NCBI RefSeq assembly: GCF_001886815.1
Contig: NZ_CP018099.1
Span: 2,726,501-2,790,500, forward strand
DNA from: Caldithrix abyssi DSM 13497
GTDB lineage: Bacteria > Calditrichota > Calditrichia > Calditrichales > Calditrichaceae
Direction of reading: 5' to 3'
Length of the DNA stretch: 64,000 bases
A program made the translations under genes and the position numbers. Below the pieces are notes generated by a model that saw only the letters and a program-made list of their open reading frames with translations, was not told the origin of the DNA and made no database searches. Positions 35,244 through 46,110 of the stretch are shown piece after piece (within the stretch, counting starts at the first letter, position 1; each line of letters begins with the position of its first letter).

Positions 35244-37490
35244 TTAAGCGTCAACTGCCGCAATAGCGCACATCCGCACAATAGTGTCCACATCGCAATT
35301 GCGCTGCAAAACATGAACCGATTTTTCCAGACCAACCAGAATCGGGCCGATGGCTTCTGCCCCGCCCAGGCGCATCATCAACTTGTAGGCAATGTTGCCT
35401 GCTTCCAGGGATGGAAAGATAAGGACATTGGCCCGACCTTTCAGATCGGAAAAGCTATAATCTCGATCCCGCAGTTCGGTGTCAAACGCCAGATCGACCT
35501 GCATTTCACCGTCGATGATCAAATCGGGCCGCATCTGTTTTACCATCTGTGTGGCTTTGGCCACTTTTTCGGCGTAGGGATGGCGCACGCTTCCGAAATT
35601 GCTGAACGAAAGCATGGCAATGCGCGGCTCAATGTCGAAGGTCTTTTTCACCTTATCGGCAACCATGATGGCCGTATTGGCCAGAATTTCTGCCGTGGAT
35701 TCGATATTCACCGTGGTATCGGCAAAGAAGATGGTCTCTTTTTTCAATACCATGGCGTACAAACCGGCGATAAATTTTTTGTCTTTTTGCACTTCCAGTA
35801 TTTGCAAAGCGGGTCTGATGACCTCCGGATAATAGTGATTGACGCCGGACACCATGCCATCGGCATCGCCCATACGCACCATCATTACGCCAAAATAGTT
35901 GGGATCGGTAGTGAGCAGTCTTCGACAGGCGTTTCTGGTTAAACCTTTCCGCTGTCTTAGGCGATACAGTTCATCCACATAAGCGTCAATCTTTTGGCAA
36001 GATGCGTATTCAACGATTTCGGCCCGACTGATATCCAGATCATGTTCTTTGGCCATCTTTAGGATTTGTTCTTTATTGCCCAGTAAGATGGGACTGACGA
36101 TCTCTTCATCAATCAAAATTTGCGCGGCGCGAAGCACCTTAATCTCTTCGCCTTCGGGCAAGACGATGCGCTTTTTAATATCTTTGGCCTTATTGATTAA
36201 AATACGTGAGACCTCATGCGTGCGGCCCAGTCGGCTTTCCAGGCTGTCGCGATAGGCATCCCAATCGGTAATTTTTTTGCGCGCCACGCCCGATTCTACC
36301 GCGGCCTTGGCCACGGCCAGAGCTTCCCAGGTGAGCACGCGCGGATCAAACGGTTTGGGGATGATGTATTCCGGCCCGAAATGGAACGGCTTACCGCCAT
36401 AGGCGCGGATTACGGAATCTGGCACATCCTGGCGGGCCAGTTCTGCCAGCGCATGAACGGCCGCTTTTTTCATTTCCATATTGATCTTACGGGCGTGCAC
36501 GTCCAGGGCGCCTCTGAAAATAAACGGAAATCCTAACACATTGTTTACCTGATTGGGATAATCCGAACGGCCGGTGGCCATAATCAAATCGCTCCGAACG
36601 GCAATGGCGTCCTCATAACGAATTTCAGGATCCGGATTGGCCATGGCCATGATAATCGGTTTGTCGGCCATGGATTTGACCATTTCTTTGGTAACCAGGC
36701 CGGCTACAGATACACCGGCAAAGACATCGGCATCTTTCATCACCTCGGCTAAAGTAGCGGGACTGTCGCCATTGGCAAAGCGTTCTTTGTAGGGATTCAT
36801 GCCTTCTTTACGCCCTTTGTAAACCAGGCCTTTGGAATCGACCAGGTACAGATTTTCTTTTTTCACGCCCAGTTCACAGTACAGAGTGGCGCAGGCAATG
36901 CCGGCCGCCCCGGCGCCGCTGAAGACCACTTTAACTTCTTCAATCTTTTTACCCTGCAAATAAAGGGCGTTGAGTAAGGCGGCGGCGGAAATAATGGCCG
37001 TTCCATGCTGATCGTCATGGAAAACAGGAATATCCATAATCTCCATCAATTTCTCTTCGATGTAAAAACACTCCGGCGCTTTAATATCCTCCAGATTGAT
37101 GCCGCCAAAGGTGGGCTCCAGCAATTTAACCGTACGCACGATCTCTTCCGGATCTTTGGAATCGATTTCAATATCAAAAACATCGATATCGGCAAAGCGT
37201 TTAAAAAGTACGCCCTTGCCTTCCATCACAGGCTTGCCGGCCATGGGGCCGATATCGCCAAGACCCAGAACCGCCGTGCCGTTGGAAACCACGGCCACCA
37301 GATTTCCTTTGGCCGTGTACTCGTACACCAAGTCCGGATTCTTTTCAATTTCGCGACAGGGTTCTGCCACGCCTGGTGTGTAAGCCAGGCTTAAATCACG
37401 TTGCGTTAAACAGGGTTTGGTGTTAATAACTTCAATTTTTCCCTTCCGGCCTTCGGAATGATAGGCCAGAGCATCTTCTTTTCGGATCAT
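35244..37490 (-). CDS. maeB: NADP-dependent malic enzyme fused to phosphotransacetylase-like domain
   Basis: 748 residues from the ATG at 37490, ten bases after GGAGG; a GTG at 37502 lies on the ribosome site. The N-terminal half is malic enzyme ([74 protein letters not shown]). The C-terminal ~320 residues match phosphotransacetylase ([40 protein letters not shown]), generally regulatory in MaeB. It decarboxylates malate to pyruvate with NADP reduction. It starts 20 bases after the NtrC-like regulator and two-component genes, with which it probably forms an operon. Confidence 0.95.
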   Translation of the reverse strand: MIRKEDALAYHSEGRKGKIEVINTKPCLTQRDLSLAYTPGVAEPCREIEKNPDLVYEYTAKGNLVAVVSNGTAVLGLGDIGPMAGKPVMEGKGVLFKRFADIDVFDIEIDSKDPEEIVRTVKLLEPTFGGINLEDIKAPECFYIEEKLMEIMDIPVFHDDQHGTAIISAAALLNALYLQGKKIEEVKVVFSGAGAAGIACATLYCELGVKKENLYLVDSKGLVYKGRKEGMNPYKERFANGDSPATLAEVMKDADVFAGVSVAGLVTKEMVKSMADKPIIMAMANPDPEIRYEDAIAVRSDLIMATGRSDYPNQVNNVLGFPFIFRGALDVHARKINMEMKKAAVHALAELARQDVPDSVIRAYGGKPFHFGPEYIIPKPFDPRVLTWEALAVAKAAVESGVARKKITDWDAYRDSLESRLGRTHEVSRILINKAKDIKKRIVLPEGEEIKVLRAAQILIDEEIVSPILLGNKEQILKMAKEHDLDISRAEIVEYASCQKIDAYVDELYRLRQRKGLTRNACRRLLTTDPNYFGVMMVRMGDADGMVSGVNHYYPEVIRPALQILEVQKDKKFIAGLYAMVLKKETIFFADTTVNIESTAEILANTAIMVADKVKKTFDIEPRIAMLSFSNFGSVRHPYAEKVAKATQMVKQMRPDLIIDGEMQVDLAFDTELRDRDYSFSDLKGRANVLIFPSLEAGNIAYKLMMRLGGAEAIGPILVGLEKSVHVLQRNCDVDTIVRMCAIAAVDA

Positions 37491-37510
37491 GGTAACCTCC
37501 ACATGAAATG

Positions 37511-38866
37511 TTAGAGAACGTTTTTAATTCCCAGTTCATCCATCTTTCTGTACAAAGATGACAAACTGATATCTAATAATTTGGCAGCTTCTTCTTTATT
37601 GTTTCCGGTCCTGCGCAGTATATTCAATATGTGTTCTTTTTCGAAAGCGGCCACAGCGTCTTTTAGACGGTCGGGGACGGCGCTTAAATATTCTTCACGC
37701 ACCATATTGGGCGGCAGATCGCTTTTGGTAATGTATTCTCCCTCGCATAGAATTAAGGCCCGCTCAATCACGTTTTCCAGCTCCCGGATGCCGCCCTTCC
37801 AGGGATAGTTCATAAGAATGCGCATGGTTTCATTGTCGGTGCCCAGAACCCTGCGTTTCAGTTCGTTATTGTACTTTTTTATGAAATGATCGACCAGGAG
37901 CGGAATGTCTTCTTTGCGTTCGTTTAAAGAAGGTAGTTTAATTTCCACGACATTCAAACGGTAGTAAAGATCGTCTCTAAAGCGCCCATTTTCGATATCC
38001 TTCATCAAATCGCGATTGGTGGCCGCAATAATCCGCACATCGATTTGGATGGGCGTGGTGCCGCCCACGGGCATGATAACGCCTTCTTCAATGGCGCGCA
38101 GCAGCTTAACCTGCAGATGCATGGGAATATCGCCCACCTCATCCAGAAAGAGTGTGCCTCCGTTGGCAATTTTGAAAAAACCGTCTTTATCGCGGATGGC
38201 GCCGGTAAAAGACCCTTTTTTATGCCCGAAAAATTCGCTCTCCATCAGCGTGCCCACAATAGCCCCGCAGTTAATAGCCACAAATGGCTTGTTGGCCCGA
38301 TCGCTGTTGTAGTGTATGGCCCGCGCCACCAGTTCTTTTCCCGTTCCGCTCTTACCGGTTATCAGCACATTGCTCTTGGTTTTGGCCACTTTTTCGATCA
38401 GCTTAAAAACCTCTTTCATCTGCGGACTTTGACCGACAATATTGCTGAAATCGTAGCGGGAATGAATTTCCCGGCGTAAGGCCTGATTCTCTAAAATGAG
38501 TTCTTTGTGCTTAATTAAGTTTTGCACTTTGATTAAAACATCGTCAAAATCAAAAGGCTTAAGAATATAATCGTAGGCGCCCACACGCAGGGCTTCGATG
38601 GCTGTTTCCAGACTGCCATAGGCCGTAATAATAATAACCGACGTTTGCGGATAGGTTTGCAAACAATGTTTGGTTAGCTGGATGCCGTCGAGTTCGGGCA
38701 TTTTAAGGTCGGTGATCATAATATCAAAATTGTTTTCTTCCAGTAACTTTAAAGCTTGTTTGCCATCGGTAGCCGTTTTTACATTGTAGCCTTCTTCTTT
38801 TAATACCATTTCCAGCGAATCTCGAATAGACCGCTCATCATCTACGACTAATATATTAGCTTTCAT
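37511..38866 (-). CDS. NtrC-family response regulator
   Basis: 451 residues: a receiver domain with phospho-acceptor D53 ([12 protein letters not shown]), a sigma-54 AAA+ domain ([38 protein letters not shown]) and a Fis-type helix-turn-helix at the end ([20 protein letters not shown]). It is complete. The ATG overlaps the end of the histidine kinase gene by 11 bases, so kinase and regulator are a cognate pair. Malic enzyme follows by 20 bases and may be one target, which is inference. Confidence 0.95.
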   Translation of the reverse strand: MKANILVVDDERSIRDSLEMVLKEEGYNVKTATDGKQALKLLEENNFDIMITDLKMPELDGIQLTKHCLQTYPQTSVIIITAYGSLETAIEALRVGAYDYILKPFDFDDVLIKVQNLIKHKELILENQALRREIHSRYDFSNIVGQSPQMKEVFKLIEKVAKTKSNVLITGKSGTGKELVARAIHYNSDRANKPFVAINCGAIVGTLMESEFFGHKKGSFTGAIRDKDGFFKIANGGTLFLDEVGDIPMHLQVKLLRAIEEGVIMPVGGTTPIQIDVRIIAATNRDLMKDIENGRFRDDLYYRLNVVEIKLPSLNERKEDIPLLVDHFIKKYNNELKRRVLGTDNETMRILMNYPWKGGIRELENVIERALILCEGEYITKSDLPPNMVREEYLSAVPDRLKDAVAAFEKEHILNILRRTGNNKEEAAKLLDISLSSLYRKMDELGIKNVL

Positions 38867-40589
38867 TCATTTGCTCCATATTTGACTTAACTGGTAGTTT
38901 AATAGTAAAAATACTACCCTTCCCCACTTCGCTTTTAACCTGAATAGAGCCATTAAAGTTCTTAATAATCCCATAACTGACTGAAAGGCCTAGACCAGTA
39001 CCGTGTCCCACGTCCTTGGTCGTGAAAAACGGTTCAAAAATTTTATTCAGGTGCTCCTGAGGAATTCCGACGCCGGTATCTGCTATGGAAATAATTACAT
39101 GATCGTCTTCCAGCCTGGTAGTGATTTCAATTTTACCCTTCCCCTCTTTTAAGGCATCCATGGCGTTAAGCAGCATGTTTAAAATCACCTGAAGAAGTTG
39201 ATCGGGCGCCAGAAAGAGATTGGGCAAATTTTCCTGTAGATTTAACTGAAAATCGACGGTTTTGGCCCGTCTATCATATTTAACAATGCCGTAAGCATTG
39301 CGTACCACATCATTCACATTGACCCAGGTGGCTTCCAGGCTGGAAGGCCGGGCAAAATCGACCAGCTCGCGCACAATACGGGAAATCCGCTCGATATTTT
39401 CCAGAATGGTATTCAGATATTGTTTGACATTTTCATCGTTAACCTTGCGTTTGATGATTTGCGTCATGGAAGAGATGCTGGTTAATGGATTGCCAATTTC
39501 ATGGGCAATGCCCGCAGCCAGTAAACCGATGCTGGCCATTTTTTCCTGATGCGATATTTGAAACTGGGCCTCTTTTAAGGCGCGTGTGCGCTCTTCGATC
39601 TTTTTCTCCAGATTCTGGTACGATTCCAGAAGTTTCTGGCGCATGGTCTCGAACTCGGCCGCCAGTTCACGAATTTCGTCTTTTCCCTTAATGGGAAATT
39701 TTTCGTTTAAATGTCCATGACTAATCCGTTTGGCCGCCTCTGCCAACATGCGAATAGGCCTGGAAATGCTCTGGGCGGTAAAAATAGCAAAAAATAACAA
39801 CAAAATACCTAATGCCAGATTGGCCACAATAATTTGAAAAAGAAACTTTCTTAATGGTCGAAAAATGGTTTCCGTGCTTCTTTGAAAAGCAACCTTCCAA
39901 CCGGGTTCAAAATCATCAATAATGGTTATCCAGGCTTCATTATTAACCAGCTCGTCGATAAACGCCTGCAGTTGCGTGGTTTTTAAGGAAGGCGATTTAT
40001 CGAAAAGGCGGATTTCCTGCTTAGAAATAACCACGCCATCGTTTTCTGAAATCAGATAAAGACGCGTATTTTGCTGAAGGGCAAAATCGGTGGTTAACAG
40101 GTTGTGTAAAGGGTATTTTATGATGAGTATGCGCTCGCTTTCCAGATCAACCTTCAGCCAGAAAGTGGCGTCATCCTGGTTGAAATAGAGACTGCTTTCA
40201 GAATGAATTAGGTTGTAGACCTTTTTAACGCTTTGTTCATCAAGCTCTCGCGGAACAATTATTTCACCATTTTCAGACAGCGCCAACGGCTTGCTTACAA
40301 TAGCCGAGCCGGAATGTTTTAACGTAAATATCTTTTCGTGATCGTCTAAGTTATTAAGCAATATGGTGTAAACACCTTTTTCGACCTCGACAATTTTATT
40401 AAAATTTTTCTCCCACGTGATTAAATATTGTTGCTGATCGTTTAAATAGATCTGTCTTAAAATTTGCTTGTTTAAAAAATAACCAACCACACTGAAAATA
40501 AGCAGGGGAACATACGCAAACAGCAAAAAATAGATAAAAAATCTTAGATTTAAACCAGAATTTTTCTGAAGTAGCATTTTTTTAATCAT
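38856..40589 (-). CDS. Membrane sensor histidine kinase
   Basis: 577 residues. A first membrane helix (NLRFFIYFLLFAYVPLLIFSV) and a second (IIVANLALGILLLFFAIFTA) bracket about 200 residues of periplasmic sensor. Then come HAMP (ISRPIRMLAEAAKRISHGH), a coiled linker, the phospho-His motif GIAHEIGNPLTSISSMTQI and an ATPase domain with LNMLLNAMDAL, IADTGVGIPQEHL and GTGLGLSVSYGIIKN. It pairs with the NtrC-like regulator it overlaps. The signal sensed is unknown; the sensor has no named domain that I can recognise. Confidence 0.93.
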   Translation of the reverse strand: MIKKMLLQKNSGLNLRFFIYFLLFAYVPLLIFSVVGYFLNKQILRQIYLNDQQQYLITWEKNFNKIVEVEKGVYTILLNNLDDHEKIFTLKHSGSAIVSKPLALSENGEIIVPRELDEQSVKKVYNLIHSESSLYFNQDDATFWLKVDLESERILIIKYPLHNLLTTDFALQQNTRLYLISENDGVVISKQEIRLFDKSPSLKTTQLQAFIDELVNNEAWITIIDDFEPGWKVAFQRSTETIFRPLRKFLFQIIVANLALGILLLFFAIFTAQSISRPIRMLAEAAKRISHGHLNEKFPIKGKDEIRELAAEFETMRQKLLESYQNLEKKIEERTRALKEAQFQISHQEKMASIGLLAAGIAHEIGNPLTSISSMTQIIKRKVNDENVKQYLNTILENIERISRIVRELVDFARPSSLEATWVNVNDVVRNAYGIVKYDRRAKTVDFQLNLQENLPNLFLAPDQLLQVILNMLLNAMDALKEGKGKIEITTRLEDDHVIISIADTGVGIPQEHLNKIFEPFFTTKDVGHGTGLGLSVSYGIIKNFNGSIQVKSEVGKGSIFTIKLPVKSNMEQMNES

Positions 40590-40736
40590 ATAATTTTCAG
40601 GTCATTGACCTTTTTATTTTCATCAACGTTTTTCAAGCACAGGCAGAGTTTGCCTGACAATTACCAAAGAACTAAATATACGACTAAATTCGATTATTTT
40701 AAAATTTTGTTCTCATTTTAGAATACATCCTTCGTA

Positions 40737-40796
40737 GCATCTGTCCCGCCATGCGGGATTTGAAAATTTTTGTGCTGCTGGATTGGTTGAATGGTT
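40737..40796 (+). repeat. Intact REP-A palindrome with conserved tail
   Basis: The hairpin CCCGCCATGCGGG is followed by ATTTGAAAATTTTTGTGCTG and GGATTGGTTGAATGG. It is the uninterrupted form of the sequence split by both 1,707-bp IS copies. Confidence 0.7.
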
Positions 40797-41690
40797 GCCA
40801 GCCTGTCACTCCTCTTCCCGCCTTTGCACGAAACTGACCAGCGCAAGAATCCTTTACACAGTTGTAAATAATCTGCCATGCGAAACTTCCCCCTCTCCCA
40901 GACTTTTATTCTGGGAGAGGGGGAATTAAAGGGGGTGAGGGCCACTCCGGGCATTTCCTGCCACCGTTGGGCAAAAAAAGTGTATGAGTATAAGAGTTTC
41001 GAGGTTTTGAGGTAGTTTTTGAACCTTGATTAATGTGATTACAGGATTAACTTGATTTTTTTCACTCGTGAACGTTTACGCTCAATTTTAAGGCGAAATT
41101 TTGTAAGCACATAAAGCAAATCATGGAAATCCCGAAATCAAGTAAATCATGGTTCAAAATTGATTGGCCGCCGGTCTGGCATTTCTTCCCGCCTTTGCAC
41201 GAAACTGACCAGCGCAGGAATCCTTTACACAGTTGGAAATAATCTGCCATGCGAAACTTCCCTCTCTCCCAGACTTTTATTCTGGGAGAGGGGGAATTAA
41301 AGGGGGTGAGGGCCACTCCGGGCATTTCCTGCCACCGTTGGGCAAAAAAAGTGTATGAGTATAAGAGTTTCGAGGTTTTGAGGTAGTTTTTGAACCTTGA
41401 TTAATATGATTACAGGTTTAACTTGATTCTTTTTTTCACTCGTGAACGTTTACGCTCAATTTTAAGGCGAAATTTTGTAAGCACATAAAGCAAATCATGG
41501 AAATCCCGAAATCAAGTAAATCCTGGTTCAAAATTGAATGTTCGCCAGCCTGGCACTCCTCTTCCCGCCTTTGCTAAAAATAGCCAGCGCGGGAATCACT
41601 TACACTGTTGGAAATAATCTGCCACGCTCAGCCTCCCTCTCTCCAGAACTCTTATTATTGGAAAAGGGGGGAGGGCAATTGAAACTATTT
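40795..41690 (+). repeat. Tandem repeat R2, two full units of 371-376 bp plus a partial third
   Basis: The CTTCCCGCC start recurs at about 40814, 41185 and 41561. Units 1 and 2 are nearly identical over CTGGGAGAGGGGGAATTAAA, GGGCATTTCCTGCCACCG and GGAAATCCCGAAATCAAGTA; the third is diverged. Each full unit has a strong CCTCTCCCAGA/TCTGGGAGAGG hairpin. A diverged relative lies at 46396-46690. Confidence 0.85.
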
Positions 41691-41830
41691 TTAATTTAAA
41701 ACATTTTTTTCGCATTTTGTGCCTTCTCTGTGCTCTCTATGGTCACTTAAAATAATTTGTTTAATCATTTTCTGCGATGATTGGCGTAATCTGCGAGAAA
41801 ATTACTTTGCGCCATTTGCGATTAATGATT
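41690..41830 (+). repeat. Partial copy of dispersed repeat R1
   Basis: Shares TTTTTAATTTAAAACATT, CATTTTCTGCGATGATTGGC and GAGAAAATTACTTTGCGC with the copy at 46690-46980, with an internal deletion. Confidence 0.65.
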
Positions 41831-42060
41831 TCTTTTTTAAAAGCAAAATCATCCCTGCTTAAGTTTTTTTGGCTGCGGCAGCGCTTCATTCACAATGGAT
41901 TTATTTTTTTTGGTAAATTTCAAACTATGTCATAAATTCGCCAAAGTTTTCTCTGACAGGCGCTGAAATGAATTTTTCGGAAAATTCAGGGAATAATAAA
42001 AAGCGAAAATGAATTATTAAATTCTTTAAATCAGATCGACTTAATAAAGAAGACTGGAAT

Positions 42061-43314
42061 ATGAAAGGCTACAAAAAAGAACTGACCATTATCTTTCTGG
42101 TGATTTTTATTGATTTGTTAGGTTTTGGTATCATCATTCCCATTATTCCCTACTATCTGGAAGAATTTGTAACACAGCCCGATCAAATTGGCAAAGTGAT
42201 TGCCAGCATGATCACCGTTTATTCGTTGATGCAATTTATCTTTTCGCCCATCTGGGGCAGATTATCGGATCGAATTGGCCGACGTCCGATTTTGCTGATG
42301 AGTCTGGCGGGCTCGGCCATCACGCACGTGATATTTGCCCTTGGCGGAAATTTAACCGTATTGTTCGTTGCCCGCATTCTTACCGGTATTTTTGCGGCTA
42401 CCGTTCCCACGGCCATGGCTTATATTTCCGATATTACGCCGCCAGAAGACCGGGCTAAAGGCATGGGCATCGTAGGGGCAGCTTTTGGATTAGGATTTAT
42501 CCTCGGGCCAGCGCTGGGTGGAATTGTAAGCGGCTTTGCCGGTCATCGAGTTCCTTTATTGATGGCCGCCGGCTTTTCGATGACGGCATTTACTTTTGCT
42601 TATTTAAAGCTAAAGGAAACGGTAGATACTGAAAATCCAGTGGTACGTGATTATCAGCGTTTTAATCTAAAAAACCTGTACCGGGCTTTGCACCATCCCA
42701 ATCTGGGAATTTTATTTTTGATCTTCTTTATCGTCAGCACATCATTTGCCAATTTTGAAACGATATTTGCTCTGTACCTGGAGCGCACTTTTGGTTATCA
42801 AGCGCACCATGCCGGTTATTTTTTTGCCATGATCGGCGTGATCAGCGCCACCACGCAGGGTGTATTTATCGGCAGGCTGGCCAAACGTTTCGGAGAAAAG
42901 CGCCTCATAACCACGGCTACTCTCATTCTTGGCGTCGCCTTCATCCTTTTTCCGTTCGTCCATGTTCTGGCCTTCTTTCTGGTCATCGTGGCTGCTATCG
43001 CCTTTAGCTTTGGGATGCACAATCCGTCCGTTACGGCATTAATTTCCAAGAATGCGGCGCGCACCGAACAGGGAGGCATTCTGGGTATTAATCAATCCTT
43101 TTCTTCGCTGGGCCGCGTTATCGGTCCTTTATGGGCGGGCTATTTCTTTGATAAATTCGGCCCGGAAATTCCATTTGTCAGCGCAGGTCTTTTCATTTTA
43201 TTGGCCATGGCGCTTAGTTTCAGACTTTACGGAAAATCTTTAAAAGAATCGCACCAGAGCATCGAACAACAACGCGCTGAAGTGCTGCCGGCCAACCATC
43301 AAAAGCTGGATTGA
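42061..43314 (+). CDS. MFS transporter, drug/tetracycline-type exporter
   Basis: 417 residues with twelve predicted membrane helices. Family motifs are DLLGFGIIIPIIPYYLEEF in the first helix, WGRLSDRIGRRPILL (motif A) between helices 2 and 3, and AYISDITPPEDRAKGMG between helices 4 and 5. This is the DHA1 group of proton-driven efflux pumps; the substrate is unknown. The C-terminal tail is Gln/Glu-rich. It is monocistronic, converging with the histidine kinase at 43368, and preceded by the long repeat region. Confidence 0.88.
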   Translation: MKGYKKELTIIFLVIFIDLLGFGIIIPIIPYYLEEFVTQPDQIGKVIASMITVYSLMQFIFSPIWGRLSDRIGRRPILLMSLAGSAITHVIFALGGNLTVLFVARILTGIFAATVPTAMAYISDITPPEDRAKGMGIVGAAFGLGFILGPALGGIVSGFAGHRVPLLMAAGFSMTAFTFAYLKLKETVDTENPVVRDYQRFNLKNLYRALHHPNLGILFLIFFIVSTSFANFETIFALYLERTFGYQAHHAGYFFAMIGVISATTQGVFIGRLAKRFGEKRLITTATLILGVAFILFPFVHVLAFFLVIVAAIAFSFGMHNPSVTALISKNAARTEQGGILGINQSFSSLGRVIGPLWAGYFFDKFGPEIPFVSAGLFILLAMALSFRLYGKSLKESHQSIEQQRAEVLPANHQKLD

Positions 43315-43367
43315 ATCTTTAGCTATAATAATCCCGAGAGGGACCATTCGATTAAAGGATGGTTGAG

Positions 43368-45404
43368 TTATTGGGAGGAATCCAGGGCAATAGTCCTGGG
43401 CAAGGTAATGGTAAAAGTGGTTCCTTTATCCCTTTCGCTGCTCACCCGAATCATCCCGTCGTGCTCGAATACAATACGCTGGACGATACTTAAACCAATT
43501 CCCGTTCCGTCGGCTTTCGTTGTAAAATAAAGATTAAAGATTTTATCCAGTTGTTCCGGAGGGATGCCTTTGCCCGAATCCGTTACCTTAATTATGATCT
43601 TATCGTTTTCCTTAGTAACGCATACTTCGAGTCTTTTTCTTTCCGTCATGGCATCAATAGCGTTTTGAATAAGATTGGACATGACCCCGCGCATCTGGTC
43701 GGCGTCCCAGAAGACTTCGCCATCCCAGTTGAGTTGAAGAACAAATTCAATTTGTCGGTCTTCAAAGGTCGGCTGATATTGTTTAATGATGGAATTTAAC
43801 CAATCGCTTAATTTAAATTTGGAAGGACGTATGGGTTCCGGTCTTGAGAATCGCAAAAATTCATTGATTTTTTGGTTGATCCGTTTGACTTCGGTGTAAA
43901 CAATATCGATTAACTCATTATACACATCTTCATCGCGGGTTGGTTTAAAATCTTTTTTTAGTTGCTGAACAATCGTACTGATGCTGTTCAGCGGATTTCG
44001 GATTTCGTGAGCCACGCCGGCAGCCAGCTGCCCTACCGCAGTAAGTTGTTCCTGACGCTTCATGCGGTCTTCAAGATGTTTTTGTCTTGTTATGTCTCTT
44101 ATTACAACAATATAATTTTCTGTATTGTCGCCATCCCAAAAATGGCTTTGAGATATCAGAACAATTTTCGAGACATCGCCGATCGTCAACTCAATTTCCT
44201 GAACCGGCTCATTTTTGCGGACAATCAAATCAAGCGTCTCCGAATGCAGAAGATGGGTGATAGGCTTTCCGAGAACGGCATTTTTGTCCTGCTTGAATAG
44301 CCTTTCGGCGGCGCTGTTAAATATTTGAATGCCCTGCCGGTTATTAAACACAATGATGGCGTCGCTTACATTTTCGATAATATTTGAAGAATAGGTTTCG
44401 ATGACCGCGTATTGTTTTTGCAAAATATCATAACGCTGGCGAATGAATCCAAAGGTAACGATTAAAAATGCAAAACCGATCAGGATAGCGCTTAAAACCA
44501 GGAGACGTTGAAAAATGCGATCATTGATGCTTTGCAGGGCCTTTGTCGAAAGTCCCAGCCGGAACAGACCAATTTGCCTGTTTTGATAATGAAATGGATG
44601 ACTGGCCTCAAAAACGGAGACCGAATCAAAATCCAGAATGCGGAAAGAAACCGGATTGGCGGGTTCGGATTCTTTTAATATCGTTTCATTCAAAGGGTTG
44701 CCTAAAAATTGCACGTGACCTGCCGCGGCAATTATGCTGGCGCTATCCTGCAAAGCAAGGTAAATAATATCCGGGCTTCTCTCGGCGATATTACGTATCA
44801 GGCGGCCGAAATTAATGTGGTTGGAAAAGGCGCCCATCATTTTCGGCTCACCGATCAACAGCAATACCTCCCCGCCCGGTAAAAATTCACATCCGATTCT
44901 GTACTGCACGCTATCCGTTTCCGAGAGCCTTTGTTGCCAGAAAACCGTGTCTCCACTGATGGTTTGAAGGGTAAACGCTTTGTCCAGTAGCTGATTCCAC
45001 TGCTCCAGAGTTAGTCTTTTAAATTCTCCGACCACGGTCTGAGGCGTGAAGTTGGCATCCAGGAATAATATGCCGGCAATTCCTGCCCGGCTGGCAATAG
45101 AATCCAACAGATAGGGATTGAAATCGGTAAGTTTTGATATGGTATAAAGTATTTCTAATGTTCTGGCCATCTGATGTTCGATGATCATTTGAGTCTGGAC
45201 GTTATTTTTAATCAAATTTTCCGAAGCCAATATAAGCGAGTGCAATGTGGCTTCCGATTGGTTTTCCATCAACTCCATTAACTCTTTTTTGCTTTGACGC
45301 ATTTCAAAAAAAGCGTTAAAAATCAGAAGAGCGGCAACCAGGAAGTAGAGCATAAATAGATAACGGTAGGTTTTTAGTGTAATAAGAATTTTTTTAAACA
45401 TCAT
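43368..45404 (-). CDS. PAS-containing membrane histidine kinase
   Basis: 678 residues. A first helix (LFMLYFLVAALLIFNAFF) and a second (LLVLSAILIGFAFLIVTFGF) enclose a periplasmic sensor of roughly 270 residues. Then a PAS domain (IIENVSDAIIVFNNRQGIQI, VLGKPITHLL), the phospho-His motif GVAHEIRNPLNSISTIVQQL, and an ATPase domain (NLIQNAIDAM, VTDSGKGIPPEQL, GTGIGLSIVQRIV). It resembles NtrB/ZraS kinases that pair with sigma-54 regulators, yet no regulator is adjacent; the receiverless activator at 15881 cannot be phosphorylated in the usual way. Partner unknown. Confidence 0.92.
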   Translation of the reverse strand: MMFKKILITLKTYRYLFMLYFLVAALLIFNAFFEMRQSKKELMELMENQSEATLHSLILASENLIKNNVQTQMIIEHQMARTLEILYTISKLTDFNPYLLDSIASRAGIAGILFLDANFTPQTVVGEFKRLTLEQWNQLLDKAFTLQTISGDTVFWQQRLSETDSVQYRIGCEFLPGGEVLLLIGEPKMMGAFSNHINFGRLIRNIAERSPDIIYLALQDSASIIAAAGHVQFLGNPLNETILKESEPANPVSFRILDFDSVSVFEASHPFHYQNRQIGLFRLGLSTKALQSINDRIFQRLLVLSAILIGFAFLIVTFGFIRQRYDILQKQYAVIETYSSNIIENVSDAIIVFNNRQGIQIFNSAAERLFKQDKNAVLGKPITHLLHSETLDLIVRKNEPVQEIELTIGDVSKIVLISQSHFWDGDNTENYIVVIRDITRQKHLEDRMKRQEQLTAVGQLAAGVAHEIRNPLNSISTIVQQLKKDFKPTRDEDVYNELIDIVYTEVKRINQKINEFLRFSRPEPIRPSKFKLSDWLNSIIKQYQPTFEDRQIEFVLQLNWDGEVFWDADQMRGVMSNLIQNAIDAMTERKRLEVCVTKENDKIIIKVTDSGKGIPPEQLDKIFNLYFTTKADGTGIGLSIVQRIVFEHDGMIRVSSERDKGTTFTITLPRTIALDSSQ

Positions 45405-45428
45405 CAGGCCGGCGCGTTAATAAAACAG

Positions 45429-45459
45429 AAAAGCCATTACCGTAACGGTAATGGCTTTT
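45429..45459 (-). terminator. Rho-independent terminator of the tetraheme cytochrome gene
   Basis: A near-perfect 15-bp inverted repeat (AAAAGCCATTACCGT) with T-runs lies 17 bases beyond the cytochrome stop and before the kinase start. Confidence 0.85.
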
Positions 45460-45475
45460 AAATTGCCAAATGTAA

Positions 45476-46021
45476 CTATTTCTTTTTTGGCGTAGGATGC
45501 GCTATTTTAGCGGAAAATTCTTTATAATTAAAAGGTTTATGGAAAGGATTTTGCTCGTTGTGGCAGGTTACGCACACTTTCTCCTCAGGCAAAACCAGGC
45601 CATTAGCCAGAGCCTTTTCGCGATCTTTCATGATGCTCAACTTTTTATAAACGCTTCCCGGGCCGTGGCAGGATTCGCAGGAAACGCCTTCTTCCATGGT
45701 CAGTTTACCTTTGGGATCGATCAAAGCTTTGTCAACAGCGGCCATGGTGGCATGGCATTTAGTACACTTGGGATCGGTTGAAGGATCGGCAATGCCATGT
45801 TCTTTAGCGTATTTTAAAGAGGCTTCGCTTTTCAGTGATTCCATGGCTTTGGCATGCGGGCCATTTTTCCAGATGGTGTATTGTTTGCCGCTCTTTTTCG
45901 TATTGTGGCAGGTTTTACATTTAGCGGCGCCCACATACTTAAAATCTTTGGCATAACTAAACGAGCCCAGAACACCGACAGCCAGAATCAGCGTTAGTAG
46001 AAATTGAAAGGATCTTCTCAT
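45476..46021 (-). CDS. Tetraheme c-type cytochrome (cytochrome c554-like)
   Basis: 181 residues from the ATG at 46021, which has GGGGATAGGA upstream; the open frame extends 18 codons further without a ribosome site. A signal peptide (FQFLLTLILAVGVLGSFSYA) precedes four CXXCH motifs: CKTCHN, CTKCHA, CESCHG and CVTCHN. The pattern AAKCKTCHNTKKSGKQYTIW and EGVSCESCHGPGS matches the cytochrome c554 fold of periplasmic electron carriers. It may shuttle electrons between the quinone pool or hydrogenase and terminal reductases (inference). Confidence 0.9.
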   Translation of the reverse strand: MRRSFQFLLTLILAVGVLGSFSYAKDFKYVGAAKCKTCHNTKKSGKQYTIWKNGPHAKAMESLKSEASLKYAKEHGIADPSTDPKCTKCHATMAAVDKALIDPKGKLTMEEGVSCESCHGPGSVYKKLSIMKDREKALANGLVLPEEKVCVTCHNEQNPFHKPFNYKEFSAKIAHPTPKKK

Positions 46022-46110
46022 AATCCTATCCCCTAAGTTTGGTTTAACATTTAAAAGCCATACTAAATTAATCAATTAAACATTATATTTCAACCTATAT
46101 TTTCATTATT

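Larger units (their letters stand above)
40590..42060. other. Repeat-filled intergenic region
   Basis: About 1.5 kb without a convincing gene. It holds an intact REP-A palindrome, two and a half tandem units of a 371-376-bp repeat and a partial R1 copy. The two open frames beginning MPGVALTPFNSPSPRIK on the minus strand are the same repeat read twice and have no ribosome sites. The last ~200 bases hold the leader of the MFS gene. Confidence 0.75.

Noticed and set aside
40718-41325. Two minus-strand open frames starting MPGVALTPFNSPSPRIK
   Set aside because: They are the same tandem DNA repeat read twice, lack ribosome sites and end differently where the repeat diverges; treated as non-coding.
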